Below are positions 33,513-43,421 of a DNA stretch of 64,000 nucleotides, piece after piece (the stretch's first letter is position 1; each line of letters starts with the position of its first letter). The stretch spans positions 62,001 through 126,000 of the forward strand of contig JAGWMJ010000011.1 of assembly GCA_028871815.1 (NCBI GenBank). Reading direction: 5' to 3'. The notes beneath the pieces were generated by a model. The model made no database searches. It was not told where the DNA came from and saw only the letters and a program-made list of their open reading frames with translations. This DNA is from Armatimonadota bacterium (GTDB lineage Bacteria > Armatimonadota > Chthonomonadetes > Chthonomonadales > Chthonomonadaceae). The position numbers were made by a program, and so were the translations under genes.

Positions 33513-35123
33513 ATGAAAAGCTGGCTCGTACCGGGAATCGCTTTTGTTTGCCTGGCCGCCCTGATCGCCTGGCGGCTGCACTTCAATGCCGTTCAGGGCG
33601 CAATTGCCGACAAGCAGCGCGTCGCGCAGATGCATGCGCCGGTTGTGGTGGGCGTGGCGGATGCCGTCATCGGCAACATCGCGCACCAGTACGAGGGTAT
33701 CGGCTCGGTGGAGTCGCCATTTGATATCAAAATCTCTGCGCGAGTTACGGCCCGGATCCTGTACCTGCAGGTTCGGCAGGGTGACCGCGTAAAGGCCGGG
33801 CAGGTGCTTGTGCGGCTCGATCCCGGCGACTTGACGGCGGCAGTAACCCAGCAGCAGGCAGCTCTTGCCGAGGCCCGCTATCGTTTGGCGCAGGCAGCGC
33901 TGACCCAGAACTCAACCAACGTCGGCGTATCCACTCAGATCAGTCAGGGCGCAGCCGGGCTGGCAAGCGCGCAAGCCAATCAGATGGATGCCGAGCGCAC
34001 GTTGGATGCGCAGCGCGCTTCCGCCGAAGCGGCAGTTACCGACGCGAAGGCAAAACTGGATGCGGCCACCGCGCAGATTGGTACTGCGCAGGCTGCGGTA
34101 GCCGCAGCGAAAGCGAACATGAGTGACGCCCGCGCCAAGCTGGACCGCACCACGGAGTTGTACAGGCAGTCCTTTGTGGCAGCCCAGGATGTGGACGATG
34201 CGCGCGCTGCCTTTTCGGTAACCCAGAGTGCGGTAAATAGCGCCATAGCCCAGGTGAACGCGGCGAAATCGGCACAAGGCTCGATGGCTGCTGAGCTGAA
34301 CGCTGCCAGGCAGAACCAGACCGTAACGGTAAGCAAGGCAGTTGCCGACCTGGCGGTTGCCCGCGCGGCCACCCAGCAAGCCGCGGCTACGCTGAAGCTG
34401 GACCGCGCGAACCGCTCGCAAGCGCCGGCGTACGAAGCCAACATTGCCGCACTTAGAGCGGCTGTTACCGCCAGCGAAGCACAGCTGAGCAGTGCGGAAG
34501 CAAACCTGAGCGACGTGGTTATCCGCGCGCCGCTGGATGGCACGATTACCGAGCGCGATATGGACCCAGGGGCAATGGCCACGCCCGGCGCTCCGATCGT
34601 TGCGCTCCAGACAATTCACCAGGTGTGGGTAAGTGTGGCGACCCCCGAAGAGGTTACGCAGCACATGCACATCGGGATGCCGGCCACGGCAGACTTTGAC
34701 GCCCTGCCCGGCCGCACTTACCATGGCGCGATCGTGCAGATGAACCCGGCAGGCGACGTGCTCAGCCGCCAGTTCACGGTGAAGGTGGCAATTAACAACA
34801 CGGACGACAGGCTCAAACCCGGTATGTTTGGCCGGGTCACGTTTGCGGTTGGCGGCGAACGCGGGGTGCTGCTTGCGCCGCATGAAGCCATTCAGGTGGT
34901 TCCCGGCGGCGGCAGCAGTGTGACCGTGGTCGGAGCCGATGGCATCGCACACAAGGTATCCGTAACCACCGGAGACAGCGATTCCTCAAACGTGGAGGTG
35001 ACCTCCGGGCTCGCCCCAGGGGACCGGGTAGTGGTCATGAGCGCCGCGCCCGTCAAGGACGGCAGCGCGGTAAAGATTTCCGGCGGCTCGCCGGGCGGCT
35101 CACGGAAGCAGGCGGCGCCATGA
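33513..35123 (+). CDS. RND efflux periplasmic adaptor subunit (HlyD/AcrA family)
   Basis: 536 residues, long for the family because of an expanded alpha-hairpin. N-terminal signal anchor WLVPGIAFVCLAALIAW. The lipoyl half-motifs are ITARILYLQVRQGDRVKAGQ and VIRAPLDGTITERDMDPGA. Between them (about 110-340) is a very Ala-rich coiled coil (QAALAEARYRLAQAAL and similar). Beta-barrel and membrane-proximal domains follow. Joins the inner-membrane pump to TolC in the periplasm. The stop overlaps the pump start (ATGA). Confidence 0.93.
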   Translation: MKSWLVPGIAFVCLAALIAWRLHFNAVQGAIADKQRVAQMHAPVVVGVADAVIGNIAHQYEGIGSVESPFDIKISARVTARILYLQVRQGDRVKAGQVLVRLDPGDLTAAVTQQQAALAEARYRLAQAALTQNSTNVGVSTQISQGAAGLASAQANQMDAERTLDAQRASAEAAVTDAKAKLDAATAQIGTAQAAVAAAKANMSDARAKLDRTTELYRQSFVAAQDVDDARAAFSVTQSAVNSAIAQVNAAKSAQGSMAAELNAARQNQTVTVSKAVADLAVARAATQQAAATLKLDRANRSQAPAYEANIAALRAAVTASEAQLSSAEANLSDVVIRAPLDGTITERDMDPGAMATPGAPIVALQTIHQVWVSVATPEEVTQHMHIGMPATADFDALPGRTYHGAIVQMNPAGDVLSRQFTVKVAINNTDDRLKPGMFGRVTFAVGGERGVLLAPHEAIQVVPGGGSSVTVVGADGIAHKVSVTTGDSDSSNVEVTSGLAPGDRVVVMSAAPVKDGSAVKISGGSPGGSRKQAAP

Positions 35124-38100
35124 ACTTTGCGCGATTCTCCGTAACGAGGCCGGTAGCCGTCACCATGCGCATCGCCGCGCTGGTGCTTCTTGGCGCCATC
35201 TGCTTCACGAAACTGCCGGTGGACCTTCTACCGAACGTCTCTATTCCCACGGTCGCGGTCATCACCGACTGGCCGAATGTGTCGCCGGAAGAGATCGAAA
35301 CACAGGTTACGAGGCCGATTGAGCAGGCTGTGAGCTCCGTCGCCAACATGTACGAGGTCAGCTCCCAAACCACCGAAGGCAGCTCCACCGTTCGCGTCCA
35401 GTTCACCTGGGGATCCGACATCGGTCAGGGCGCCGTTGACGTGCTCCAACTGGTGGAGCGTGCGCGAAGGAACTTCCCTCCGGACCCAACGCTCGAGACG
35501 CCAATCGTCTTCAAGTACGACCCATCGCAGCTTCCGATCCTCATCTACGCGGTCTCGGGTGGTGGCGACCCCGTCAAGCTGCGCACTCTGCTGGACAACG
35601 AGATCACGCCGATCCTCGAATCGGCCGATGGTGTGGCGGCAGCCACGGTCTCGGGCGGCGAGGACCGCGCGATCCTCATCGATGTGGATCCGGCCAAGTT
35701 GCGCGCATTCAATCTGGGCCTCAGTCAGATCTCCACCCGTATCGCGCAGGAGAACATCAACCTGCCTGCGGGCATCGCCAAGATGGGAAACACGGAGTAT
35801 ACGATACGGAGTCTCGGCTGGTTCACCTCACCCCAACAGATCGCAAAAATCCCGATAGGCAGCTACAACGGCAACGAGGTTCTGCTCGGCGATGTGGCGC
35901 AGGTGAAGGACTCGCACGCGGAAACGCGCCTCTATACGCGCCTGAACGGTGTTCCTGCCTGCGGCGTGATCGTCACCAAGCAGAGCGCGGCCAATACCGT
36001 CTCAACGGCAGCCGGTGTCATGCAGAAGGTCGCCGAGATCCAGAAGCTCTATCCGGACCTTACCTGGCGCATCGCGTACAACCAGGCTCAGTTCATCTCG
36101 GCCTCCGTCGCCGACGTTGAAACCAGCGCCATCATCGGCGGCATCCTGGCGCTGCTCATCCTGCTGCTCTTCCTGAGGAACGTCCGCAGCACGCTCGTGG
36201 TGGGACTCTCCATTCCAATCTCGATCATCAGTACGTTTGCGCTGCTCTACCTTGGCGGCTTTACGCTGAACACCATGAGTCTGGGTGGCCTTGCACTGGC
36301 TACAGGTCTTATTGTAGATGACGCTATTGTAGTTTTAGAGAATATTTTCCGGCATATTGAACGCGACAAGCTGCGGCCGGCGGAGGCGGCCGTGTCGGGT
36401 ACGGGAGAAATAGCATCCGCCGTTATAGCATCAACGCTGACCATCGTCGTCGTCTTCCTGCCACTGTTCTTCATCAAGGGCCAGGCGGGCCAGATGTTTA
36501 CGCAATTCGCGCTGGTTGTCATATTCTCACTGGCGGTTTCACTCCTCGACGCCACCACCGTGGTGCCCATGCTGGCCTCGCGCCTGATCAGCAGCCAGGA
36601 TGTGGAGGAGAGCGAGTCGCTGGATGAGCGGCCCGGATTGCTGCACAAACTCTTCACCATCAGCGGCCGAGCCATGCATCAACTGGACGTCCGGTACCGG
36701 CGAATGCTCGCGTGGGCGGTCCATCACCGCATCTGGGTACTTACCGGCGTGGCAGCGGTTACCCTGTTGAGCTTTCTGCTGCTTGGCCAGATCGGCACCG
36801 AACTGATGCCGGCAACCGACAGCGGCGACTTCAACATCGTGGTAAAGCTGCCGATCGGCACGGCGCTAGCAAAGACCAATGCGGTGATGAAGCAGGTTGA
36901 AGCTATCGTCATCAAGAATCCGAACGTCCAAACGGCTTTCTCGGCTGCGGGAACCACGCTGAGCCAGTTCAACGGCAGCACCACCGAGCTAATTCCATAC
37001 GAAGGCTCGGTTACCGTAAAGCTCAAGGATAACCGGAAGGCGAGCACACTCCAGGTTATGGGGCAGCTGCGGTCACAAATCGCACGCCTTGCCGGGGTAA
37101 GGCCGCTAGTAAGCCAGTTCGACATCGTTTCAATGATTTTGAGCGGTGGACCGAGTAACGTGGAGGTCGACGTCTTTGGCTCCGACCTCACGAAGCTGAG
37201 CGCAATGGGAGCCAAGGTCATGGCCAAAATGCGCACTATTCCCGGACTGGCCAATGTAGATGTGAACTGGCAGGAGGCGACACCGGAGATCCAGTGGCAT
37301 GTCAATCGGCAGAAGGCGGCGGAACTTGGCCTCAACTTTTCGGATGTGGCGAATACGGTCAATACGGCCACGAACGGCAATATCGCCAGCTATTATGAAG
37401 AGAACGGTTACCAGTATCCGATAATCGTTCAGTTTCCGCAGGCCGATCGCAAAACGATCAGCCAGTTGAATACGATGCCGCTGTATGTGGCGCCTGTAGG
37501 TGGCGGCACGCCCACCGAGATAGAACTACAGCAGGTTGCTCATCCAGATCTCTCTACCGGGCCCAGCGAGATAACCCGCCTCAACCGGCAGCGCTATATC
37601 GCCATTAGCGGGCAGCCGCAGGGCCGCTCCTCGGGAGCTATACAGGCCGATATCGCCGCGGCGATGAAGGGCATTTCGATGCCGAACGGCATGTACTGGT
37701 CGTGGGGCGACTTTCAGAAACGCCAGGCTCAGGAGTTTGGAGGAATGGGCCTGGCGGTATTCATGGCGATTGCGCTGGTGTACATGCTGCTTGCCTCACA
37801 GTTTGAGTCGTTTGTACATCCACTCACCGTGTTATGCTCCATTCCTCTATCGGCTGTCGGCGTGATTCTGGCGCTGTTCCTTACTGGTCGATCCTTTGGC
37901 CTGACGGCCTTCATAGGCCTGTTGATGCTGGTAGGCATTGTGGTTAAAAACGGTATTCTGCTGGTGGACTATACCAACGTGCTGCGACGGCGCGGGGTTC
38001 CACGCGATGAGGCCGTACTCACGGCCGGCGCCACCCGGATGCGGCCTATTATGATGACGGCCTGCACGGCAGTGCTTGGCATGCTTCCGTTGGCCATCGG

Positions 38101-38347
38101 CATCGGCAAGGGCAGCGAAACTCAGGCTCCTATGGCAACCGCCGTTATCGGCGGATTGATCACTTCCACCATCCTGACCCTGTTTGTTGCCCCAACGGTT
38201 TACACGATGTTCGACGATCTGGGCCGTATTATGCGGCGCGACCGCAGAGACCTGGCCGGGCCGCCGATGGTAGAGCCGAGTGTGGAGGCTGTTGAACGCG
38301 AGCAGCGGCCTGAAGGATCTGAGCCGATTACCGAGGCTGCCGATTGA
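35120..38347 (+). CDS. RND multidrug efflux permease (AcrB/MexB-like, HAE1)
   Basis: 1075 residues, normal length, twelve TM helices and two large periplasmic loops. It starts RFSVTRPVAVTMRIAALVLL. TM4 has GLIVDDAIVVLENIFRHIE with the two Asp of the proton relay, TM10 region has LVGIVVKNGILLVDY. Uses the proton gradient to drive substrates out through the adaptor and TolC. The long, partly hydrophobic substrate-pocket sequence does not reveal specificity. Codon use shifts toward TTA/ATA around 36300-36350 but the frame is intact. Confidence 0.95.
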   Translation: MNFARFSVTRPVAVTMRIAALVLLGAICFTKLPVDLLPNVSIPTVAVITDWPNVSPEEIETQVTRPIEQAVSSVANMYEVSSQTTEGSSTVRVQFTWGSDIGQGAVDVLQLVERARRNFPPDPTLETPIVFKYDPSQLPILIYAVSGGGDPVKLRTLLDNEITPILESADGVAAATVSGGEDRAILIDVDPAKLRAFNLGLSQISTRIAQENINLPAGIAKMGNTEYTIRSLGWFTSPQQIAKIPIGSYNGNEVLLGDVAQVKDSHAETRLYTRLNGVPACGVIVTKQSAANTVSTAAGVMQKVAEIQKLYPDLTWRIAYNQAQFISASVADVETSAIIGGILALLILLLFLRNVRSTLVVGLSIPISIISTFALLYLGGFTLNTMSLGGLALATGLIVDDAIVVLENIFRHIERDKLRPAEAAVSGTGEIASAVIASTLTIVVVFLPLFFIKGQAGQMFTQFALVVIFSLAVSLLDATTVVPMLASRLISSQDVEESESLDERPGLLHKLFTISGRAMHQLDVRYRRMLAWAVHHRIWVLTGVAAVTLLSFLLLGQIGTELMPATDSGDFNIVVKLPIGTALAKTNAVMKQVEAIVIKNPNVQTAFSAAGTTLSQFNGSTTELIPYEGSVTVKLKDNRKASTLQVMGQLRSQIARLAGVRPLVSQFDIVSMILSGGPSNVEVDVFGSDLTKLSAMGAKVMAKMRTIPGLANVDVNWQEATPEIQWHVNRQKAAELGLNFSDVANTVNTATNGNIASYYEENGYQYPIIVQFPQADRKTISQLNTMPLYVAPVGGGTPTEIELQQVAHPDLSTGPSEITRLNRQRYIAISGQPQGRSSGAIQADIAAAMKGISMPNGMYWSWGDFQKRQAQEFGGMGLAVFMAIALVYMLLASQFESFVHPLTVLCSIPLSAVGVILALFLTGRSFGLTAFIGLLMLVGIVVKNGILLVDYTNVLRRRGVPRDEAVLTAGATRMRPIMMTACTAVLGMLPLAIGIGKGSETQAPMATAVIGGLITSTILTLFVAPTVYTMFDDLGRIMRRDRRDLAGPPMVEPSVEAVEREQRPEGSEPITEAAD

Positions 38348-38808
38348 AGCCTGACGCATCGCCCGCACCGCGCACACTGGCTGAAGACGCCGCGGAGATC
38401 GAGGCAATACTGCCGAGAATCGCGCGCAGGCTGTTTCAGTTGGACCACGCCCACCCTGCCAGCAACCTCCCGGTCGCTCAACTCAAGGTCTGCTCGATTC
38501 TGCTGCACGGTCCGCGTCCTATGAACTGCATCAGCGCAGAGTTGGGCATATCACTGAGCGCTACCACGCAGATCGCCGATCGCCTGGAGCGCGCCGGGCT
38601 TGTAATGCGCGAGTCGGAGCCGGATGACCGGCGCGTCCGGCTGTTGGCTCTCACGGAGGTGGGAAAGGAGATCATGGAGACGCGTCGTGCGTTCCGCCTG
38701 AATGGCGCCATGCAGGTGCTTGGTAGAATGACGCCGGAAGTGAGGCGAAGCGTTCTGGAGGCCATGGAAAGGCTGATGGCGGCATGTAGGGAGACCGGCG
38801 ATGCGTAG
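38344..38808 (+). CDS. MarR-family transcriptional regulator
   Basis: 154 residues, TTG start overlapping the pump stop (TTGA). Winged helix: LGISLSATTQIADRLERAGL as recognition helix and ESEPDDRRVRLLALTEVG as the wing with the family's D-x-R signature. MarR dimers release DNA on binding phenolic or drug ligands. Encoded inside the pump operon, so it probably represses its own transcript, perhaps at the palindromes at 33467-33497. It overlaps the TolC gene by 8 bases. Confidence 0.92.
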   Translation: MKPDASPAPRTLAEDAAEIEAILPRIARRLFQLDHAHPASNLPVAQLKVCSILLHGPRPMNCISAELGISLSATTQIADRLERAGLVMRESEPDDRRVRLLALTEVGKEIMETRRAFRLNGAMQVLGRMTPEVRRSVLEAMERLMAACRETGDA

Positions 38809-40231
38809 AGGCGCCACACTTCTTGCCAGCATCGCACTTTCGTTCGTCACGGTCCTTTCGTGGGCCCAGTCCGGTGGCAAAACGCCGCGTACACCGCCCA
38901 TCGAGCCACCAATGCGCCAGACACCGCTACCCACGCCCCTCACGATAGAGAGCAGCGTTCCGGTACCGGCCGATGTGCCTAACCGACCGCTTACAGCTGC
39001 GGAGGCTGTGCAGATCGCGCTCCACAACCAGCCGAGCCTTGCGATTGCGCGTGCAGCCGTGGCAGCGGCTCATGGCGCTGTTTTGCAGGCTCGCAGCGGG
39101 CTGTTGCCGTCGCTTGCGCTCTCGGCCAGCTACACGAACACACAGACGATCGCACACCCCGCGGCGCAGTCGACGGGCGGCACATCGAGCGGAAGCGGAT
39201 CGTCCGGTGCGGCAAACGCGCTTCTCAGCTTCTCCGGCTTTAATACCGGCGCTTCCGTGAAGCAGCTGCTGTTCGATTTCAACCACACGCGTGACACCGT
39301 CCGCCAGGAAGAGGCGCTCGAGCGTTCCGCCAACGCGGCGTACAGCACGGCCGATGCGGACCTGGCGCTGCAGGTCAAGCAGCTGTTTTACGCCTATGAT
39401 GAGGCTAAGCACCTCGTGACGCTGAACGAGACAAACGTGTCCGACCAGCAGTCCCATCTGGACCTGGCCCAGGCTCGACTACGCTCCGGCCTTGGCGAAC
39501 CCTCCGACGTGCTGCTTGCTCGCACGGCGCTGGATGCCGCGATCCAGGCGCTGACAACGGCCCGGAACGCAAACCTGATTGCACGGCTGACGCTGGCCGC
39601 GGCAATGGGTGTGGATCCACGACTGCCACTGGTACCGGCCGATGCGCACGAGTCGGCGCCTGTTTCCGTGAACATTGACCAATCGGTTGCGGAAGCGCTT
39701 ACTCACCGCCCTGAGATGGCTCAGTTCACTGCCGACGTTCAGGCAGCCGCAGCCGGCCTGGATTCCGCGCGCACGAGCGCTGCGCCGAGCCTGTCGGCCA
39801 GCCTGGGGCTTAGCGGGCGTGGTTCGGCATTCACGCCACAGGATCAGTTCTTCAGCGCCGGCTTAAGCCTTCAGTGGACTCCTTTCGACTCGGGCTTGAC
39901 GACCGGGCGCATCAAATCTGCCCAGGCGGGCGTGCAGAGCAGCCAGGCTGCGCTGATTGGAGAGCGCCAGCAGATTGTGTCCGACGTGGCCTCAGCGGCC
40001 GTAAACCTGCAGGCTGCGATGCAGCACGCGCAAACGGCCGCGTCCGAGGTGGCGAATGCACAGGAGAGCGTGAGAATTGCTGAGGGCCGGTATCGCTCGG
40101 GCGTCGGTATTTTCCTCGACCTGCTGGATGCCCAGTCGGCCTACGTGACGGCCCAAACGGACCAGATTAATGCCGACGCTGCGGTTGACGAGGCGCGGGC
40201 AGCATTGGCGCACGCAGTTGGAGCGCCGTAG
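38801..40231 (+). CDS. TolC-family outer-membrane efflux channel
   Basis: 476 residues. Signal peptide MRRGATLLASIALSFVTVLSWA. Two OEP repeats (about 65-260 and 290-470) with long helices; LTAAEAVQIALHNQPSLAIA opens the first and VAEALTHRPEMAQFTADV the second. The family ending GRYRSGVGIFLDLLDAQSAY is present. Forms the trimeric outer-membrane duct of this pump. A Ser/Gly-rich loop at about 125-140 is an insertion. With it the operon is a full tripartite system. Confidence 0.94.
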   Translation: MRRGATLLASIALSFVTVLSWAQSGGKTPRTPPIEPPMRQTPLPTPLTIESSVPVPADVPNRPLTAAEAVQIALHNQPSLAIARAAVAAAHGAVLQARSGLLPSLALSASYTNTQTIAHPAAQSTGGTSSGSGSSGAANALLSFSGFNTGASVKQLLFDFNHTRDTVRQEEALERSANAAYSTADADLALQVKQLFYAYDEAKHLVTLNETNVSDQQSHLDLAQARLRSGLGEPSDVLLARTALDAAIQALTTARNANLIARLTLAAAMGVDPRLPLVPADAHESAPVSVNIDQSVAEALTHRPEMAQFTADVQAAAAGLDSARTSAAPSLSASLGLSGRGSAFTPQDQFFSAGLSLQWTPFDSGLTTGRIKSAQAGVQSSQAALIGERQQIVSDVASAAVNLQAAMQHAQTAASEVANAQESVRIAEGRYRSGVGIFLDLLDAQSAYVTAQTDQINADAAVDEARAALAHAVGAP

Positions 40232-40246
40232 ACCGGGCTCGGGCGC

Positions 40247-42196
40247 CTACTGGGATGGAATGTGGGCCAAAACCCATTGCCGGTTATTCATAACAGCCTG
40301 ATTGATGGAAGCGCCCGCTTCCGTATCCAGCATTACGGTATAGGTTAATACGCCCACCCAGGCTACCGCGAGGCACAATGCCATTGCAGGCGCCGCACGC
40401 CGACAGGCGACCGAGCATGCAGCCGCCGGGCTGATGCCGGCGCGGAGCGCCCACATAACCGCACCCACGATCAGAATCGCCGACAGGGAAAACGACAGGG
40501 CAATTCGAACCCACGCTGCCTCCACCAAAATCGGCTGACCCAACCCCGTGGATGACGAGAGCAATTCAGCGAGCGGATGCAGTAGCGCCAACTGCGGCAG
40601 CGCCAGCGCAATCCCGGCTGCTGCGGCAGCAGCGAGTAGAGCCAGCGCTACGAGCACATGCGACCACCTCCAGTGCGCCCGCGCCTCGGCAATCGCCTCG
40701 GTCCACTGATCGCGTGGCAGAATGCTGGCGGTGCTCAAGTGGTGATGTTCGAACCACCACTCCGCAGCCATGGCGAGAAGCGCCACGCCGCAACCCGCGA
40801 CAATAGTATCGATTGGGCCGCTGCGGAGGCCGGCCGTGGCGGAAACAACGCACGCACCTGCGGCGCCGACTACGAACAGCCATGCCGCCAGCCTGCCCCA
40901 ACCTGCCCGCAGCCGCAACCGCAAGCTTGAGCCGAGCCAGAGCGGAAGCGTGACCGCAATCAGTATCAGTAGACCCGCCTGGCGAAGTATCAGTACACCC
41001 AGCATCCACGTGCCCAGCAGTTCGGCGACAGGAGCCTCAGCAATAACCGGATCCGAAGAGAGCGAGCCGGATCGCTGAGCGTCCTTCCTCAAATCCAGTG
41101 AGGCCTCGGCCTGGTTGTGCAGCCAGCCGATGTCGCTCACGTAGTAGCCCCCATGGAGCAGATTGCGCATCTGGCTAGATAAGCCAATCCATTGCGCCAG
41201 CGACGCGGGCGGTTCCACAACGGTAGCGTTTGTGGATGCCAACACCTCCATATCGGCGCCGCACAGCGCTTCCAGCATCCAATCGGAGTTGGTACGGAGG
41301 TTGTGACCCACCCACGCTACGTTGACCAGCAAGCGCGACGCACGGTTGGCGTGCCCGGCGCCGGCAAGTTTATATGCGCGGGCGCGCGCCAGCAGGGTCA
41401 TCTCACGCAGCAGGCGCAGGTGGGCAAACTGAAGGTACGACAGAGGCTCGGTAAGGCGGGCGGCATCCAGATCGCCGTAGGCGGCGGCGGTAAGCCGCCA
41501 CTGCCCGAGAACCTGCTCGTAGAGGTATGAATTCCACCTCGGCATCCGCGCAGCTGCGCTCAGCGTGGACTCCGCCTGCCGGTTGCTGCCCACCGCGAAC
41601 TCCACTGCCGCAATGAGCGCCGGGAAGTAGCCGTTCCCCAGGTCGCGGTGCCATCCGGCATGGAGATCCTCCAGTAGGGCTCGCACATCCGCGCTGAACA
41701 GAGCCGGGTTGGCCACTGCCGCCACGTGGCCGCCAGCCGCCGCCTGGCGACGGCTGACAGGCATATCGGCTTCGATGAGGTAGCGCGCGATATGCGCGTA
41801 GATTCCGGGGCTATCCGGATGCTGTGCGGCAATAGCCGCGAGACGCGCGGCAGCGCGCGCGGCGCCGGCACCAGAAACCGATCGGTGGATCACAGGCGAC
41901 GTCGCCGAACCGAGTTGGATCAAATAGTCGGTCGGATAGCGTGCCGCTGTGCGCAGCAGGCGCCGTTTCTGCTCGGAACTGTAGTAACTGCCGGCAGCGG
42001 CTCGCGAAAACCAGTTTTGCGGCGACAGTGCGAACTGCGCCTGGGCTAGCGCCGTTTGGCGAACGGCGGGAAACACCAGCAGCGCAGCGCCAATGCCGAG
42101 AAGGGCGCCGGCCAACCAGCCACCACAGCCTGCGCGACGCGGCGGGGCGGCCGCATTGGCGCCGGCGCGCTCAGCGCCGGCCGCTACCCCGTGCAT
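40247..42196 (-). CDS. Multi-pass membrane protein with TPR-like loop, unknown function
   Basis: 649 residues. One TM near 28-50 (WLAGALLGIGAALLVFPAV), then about 300 residues of helical repeats in the periplasm or cytoplasm that resemble TPR units, and at least six TM helices from about 390 (LLILIAVTLPLWLGSSL onward). No known family. Its start overlaps the anti-sigma gene by 26 bases, so it belongs to the sigma operon and may be its target or a signal sensor. Convergent with the TolC gene, 15 bases apart. Confidence 0.75.
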   Translation of the reverse strand: MHGVAAGAERAGANAAAPPRRAGCGGWLAGALLGIGAALLVFPAVRQTALAQAQFALSPQNWFSRAAAGSYYSSEQKRRLLRTAARYPTDYLIQLGSATSPVIHRSVSGAGAARAAARLAAIAAQHPDSPGIYAHIARYLIEADMPVSRRQAAAGGHVAAVANPALFSADVRALLEDLHAGWHRDLGNGYFPALIAAVEFAVGSNRQAESTLSAAARMPRWNSYLYEQVLGQWRLTAAAYGDLDAARLTEPLSYLQFAHLRLLREMTLLARARAYKLAGAGHANRASRLLVNVAWVGHNLRTNSDWMLEALCGADMEVLASTNATVVEPPASLAQWIGLSSQMRNLLHGGYYVSDIGWLHNQAEASLDLRKDAQRSGSLSSDPVIAEAPVAELLGTWMLGVLILRQAGLLILIAVTLPLWLGSSLRLRLRAGWGRLAAWLFVVGAAGACVVSATAGLRSGPIDTIVAGCGVALLAMAAEWWFEHHHLSTASILPRDQWTEAIAEARAHWRWSHVLVALALLAAAAAAGIALALPQLALLHPLAELLSSSTGLGQPILVEAAWVRIALSFSLSAILIVGAVMWALRAGISPAAACSVACRRAAPAMALCLAVAWVGVLTYTVMLDTEAGASINQAVMNNRQWVLAHIPSQ

Positions 42197-42710
42197 CCGC
42201 GCGTTTCAGCTGCGCAGAAGGGACTGCCTGGAGTGCGGGCCCAGCAAACGCGGCACGGCTGGCGCCAGAGCCGTACCCGGATGCCAGGTTTCGGACGGAG
42301 ATGCCCGGTGGTGGGGCCGTGATTCCCGTTCGCGCTGGCTGCGGCCGCAAGCTGAGAGCCAGCACCAGGGCTGTGAGCGGCATTGTGAGCGCTGCGCCAA
42401 ACGCCATTTGCCACAGAAAGCGCACCCGTACAGCGGATGTGGATCTCGGCGCCTCCAGAACCAGTGTGGGGTCAAACTCCTCCGGCTGCGCCGCCACAGC
42501 CTCATACACGGCCGCATTAAAGTCGGCATCGGGCACTGCGCCGATCTCCTCACAAAGGCCGGCGGCCAACACCAGGTCGGCATCGGCTACCGAGGCGCAG
42601 TCACGGCAAACAGCAAGATGGGCTGTGAGAGCAAGGTAATCGCCATGCGATATCTGCGCCTCATTCCTCACGTCCAGCAGCCGGCGAAAGGGCCGGCAGC
42701 CGTCAAACAC
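42171..42710 (-). CDS. Membrane anti-sigma factor with zinc-finger (ZAS) domain
   Basis: 179 residues from GTG 42710, overlapping the sigma-factor stop by 8 bases. The ZAS motif HLAVCRDC (HX3CX2C) is in the N-terminal cytoplasmic part, followed by ADLVLAAGLCEEIG. One TM helix (FGAALTMPLTALVLALSL) places the C-terminal 60 residues outside. It holds the ECF sigma factor inactive until a signal arrives. The first ATG in frame (42767) lies deep within the sigma gene and is rejected. Confidence 0.87.
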   Translation of the reverse strand: MFDGCRPFRRLLDVRNEAQISHGDYLALTAHLAVCRDCASVADADLVLAAGLCEEIGAVPDADFNAAVYEAVAAQPEEFDPTLVLEAPRSTSAVRVRFLWQMAFGAALTMPLTALVLALSLRPQPARTGITAPPPGISVRNLASGYGSGASRAAFAGPALQAVPSAQLKRADARGSGRR

Positions 42711-43305
42711 GGTTTTCCTCGGCCTGCAGTGCCAGCCACCTCTGACGGAACTGCTTGCGAGCAGCATTCAGACGCGAACGGACTGTGCCGACGGGAATCT
42801 CCAGCAGCACCGCGATCTCGGCGTAGTCAAAGCCCTCAACATCGCGGAGCAGCAGCGCAGCCCGAATGGTTGGGCTCAGCGAATTGAGCAGTTGCTGGAC
42901 CAGAATCTTCTTGTCGAGGTCGGGTGATGATGCCGCAAGCGCCGGCGGCGCAGCATCCAGTGAGACCTCCGCCGTCACGTGCTTCCGGCGCATCTTGTCG
43001 AGGCAAAGGTTCACCACGATGCGATAGAGCCACGCATAGAAGCCGCTCTCAGCGCGAAATTGGCCGATCTGGCGGAAAGCCTTGATGAAGGCCTCCTGCG
43101 CAACATCCTCGGCCTCCCGCGGGTTGCGGAGCACGGTTGCCGCAACGTGAACAATCCGATCACGATACCTGTGAAGCACCCAGTCGATAGCCTGACGGTC
43201 CCCGAGGGCGCACCGATCCAGCCAGGCGCGCTCTTCGGACCTGGCCTGCGGATCGGCCGGCGCTGCGACTTGAATCGGAATAGTCTGTATGGCATCGCTA
43301 ACCAT
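42703..43305 (-). CDS. ECF-type RNA polymerase sigma factor
   Basis: 200 residues. Region 2 has EDVAQEAFIKAFRQIGQFR and FYAWLYRIVVNLCLDKMRR; region 4 has RDVEGFDYAEIAVLLEIPVG then TVRSRLNAARKQFRQ. This is the RpoE-like ECF group with a membrane anti-sigma factor directly downstream. Ribosome site AGGAG lies about 8 bases before ATG 43305. Likely controls an envelope response and its own operon. No matching promoter motif was identified. Confidence 0.94.
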   Translation of the reverse strand: MVSDAIQTIPIQVAAPADPQARSEERAWLDRCALGDRQAIDWVLHRYRDRIVHVAATVLRNPREAEDVAQEAFIKAFRQIGQFRAESGFYAWLYRIVVNLCLDKMRRKHVTAEVSLDAAPPALAASSPDLDKKILVQQLLNSLSPTIRAALLLRDVEGFDYAEIAVLLEIPVGTVRSRLNAARKQFRQRWLALQAEENRV

Positions 43306-43421
43306 ATTTCACGCTCCTGTCCGGCTGCACAGCAGTCCGGCTGCAGCAACGGACATCGATAGATTGTAGACGATATCAGGGGTCCATCAAGTTCGCACTA
43401 CCACGAAAGGGAGTGAAACGC

